From positions 1-23,054 of the forward strand of contig JAFYLX010000077.1 in assembly GCA_017556895.1 (NCBI GenBank): DNA of 23,054 bases, in the 5' to 3' direction. This DNA is from Bacillota bacterium (GTDB taxonomy: Bacteria > Bacillota_A > Clostridia > Peptostreptococcales > Anaerovoracaceae). Below the pieces are notes generated by a model. It saw only the letters and a list, made by a program, of their open reading frames with translations, did not search any database and was not told the DNA's origin. Positions 22,507-23,054 of this stretch are shown one piece after another. Made by a program: the position numbers and the translations under genes. How positions within the stretch are numbered: the stretch's first letter is position 1; the number at the start of each line of letters is the position of its first letter.

Positions 22507-23054
22507 ATGGCTAAGTTATTAGTTAAAAATATTGGGGTTCTGCAGACACCTGTAGGAAGCTTTAGCCACAAGGGTAAGGCTCAGGGCGAAAATCTAAAAT
22601 TACAGGATGCAGCAGTACTTATTGAAGACGGTATTATCACAGCTATTACAGAAGGCGGTCAGCTTCCTTGCTCCGAGGAGGAAGCTGATACCGTTGTTGA
22701 TGCTGAAGGTAACCTAGTAACACCGGGTCTTGTAGAAGGACACACTCACCTTGTTTTCGGAGGATACAGACAGAACGAAATCCCTCTAAAGCTAAAGGGT
22801 GCAGGATACCTTGATATCCTAAGAGCTGGTGGCGGTATCATGGATACTGTTAGAAAGACTAGAGCAGCTTCTTTCGAAGAACTTTACGAAAAGACAGAAG
22901 GTTTCTTAGATGAAATGATGGGTCTTGGTGTAACTACATGCGAAGGTAAGAGTGGCTATGGTCTAGACCTTGAAACAGAAATCAAGCTTCTTGAAGTTTT
23001 AAAGAAGCTAAACGAAGACCATCCAATGGATGTCGTTTCCACATTTATGCCTGC
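22507..23054 (+). CDS. hutI: imidazolonepropionase (3' end outside the window)
   Basis: Hydrolyses imidazolonepropionate to N-formiminoglutamate. The first 182 codons are visible; they start at ATG 22507 with GGAG (partly inside the hutU stop, 10 bp spacing). TPGLVEGHTHLVFGG at 72-86 carries the metal-binding His79 and His81 of the amidohydrolase fold. YRQNEIPLKLKGAGYLDILRAGGGI is the HutI-specific stretch, and CEGKSGYGLD follows. The order hutH-hutU-hutI is that of a complete pathway operon. Confidence 0.95.
   Translation, partial: MAKLLVKNIGVLQTPVGSFSHKGKAQGENLKLQDAAVLIEDGIITAITEGGQLPCSEEEADTVVDAEGNLVTPGLVEGHTHLVFGGYRQNEIPLKLKGAGYLDILRAGGGIMDTVRKTRAASFEELYEKTEGFLDEMMGLGVTTCEGKSGYGLDLETEIKLLEVLKKLNEDHPMDVVSTFMP

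Noticed and set aside
1..23054. CRISPR array, tRNA, rRNA or phage genes
   Set aside because: No regularly spaced repeats, no tRNA or rRNA motifs and no phage structural or integrase genes were seen on either strand.

Overview
The window comes from an AT-rich Gram-positive anaerobe, most likely a member of the Clostridia. The reasons are strong AGGAGG ribosome binding sites, AGA-dominated arginine codons, a Cys-lipobox lipoprotein, NhaC and GPH-type transporters, a FeoA-FeoB fusion and a histidine-degradation operon. The species cannot be fixed from the sequence alone.

Layout. 1-1816: the 3' part of an NhaC Na+/H+ antiporter gene and a small membrane protein, closed by a strong terminator. 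1940-5029: an accessory stretch in which a ~370-bp unit occurs twice as a direct repeat (1940-2314 and 4626-4996). Each copy carries an unlisted 27-codon ORF for a hydrophobic peptide on the minus strand. It also has a strong promoter, a leader hairpin that pairs with the Shine-Dalgarno sequence, a LexA-like box on the -35 of that promoter, and a short opposite-strand RNA (promoter plus terminator) complementary to the 3' UTR. This is the layout of a type I toxin-antitoxin cassette. Between and after the copies lie a GNAT acetyltransferase, a DUF71/Dph6-like ATP pyrophosphatase, an HTH membrane regulator and two unknown membrane proteins. 6368-8871: ogt and a uracil permease (minus), divergent from xpt (plus).

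8936-11138: a TetR-family repressor gene interrupted by one in-frame TGA, divergent from a GPH (MelB-like) symporter, with a perfect operator-like palindrome between them. 11143-13333: an rlmA-nhaC-family operon on the minus strand. 13412-17231: a promoter overlapped by a 22-bp dyad, then a two-gene operon of a second GPH transporter (lacking both MelB cation-site aspartates) and a FeoA-FeoB fusion. 17242-18427: a long bidirectional terminator and a triple-repeat lipoprotein. 18901 to the end: hutH-hutU-hutI (hutI cut by the window edge), which turns histidine into urocanate, imidazolonepropionate and formiminoglutamate.

The most interesting element is the duplicated, probably SOS-controlled toxin/antisense RNA cassette. 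Between the copies the promoters, stems and peptide are kept while loops and spacers have diverged, which points to function. A second theme is that none of the 21 gene ends I can see uses TGA, while one TGA interrupts the tetR reading frame.
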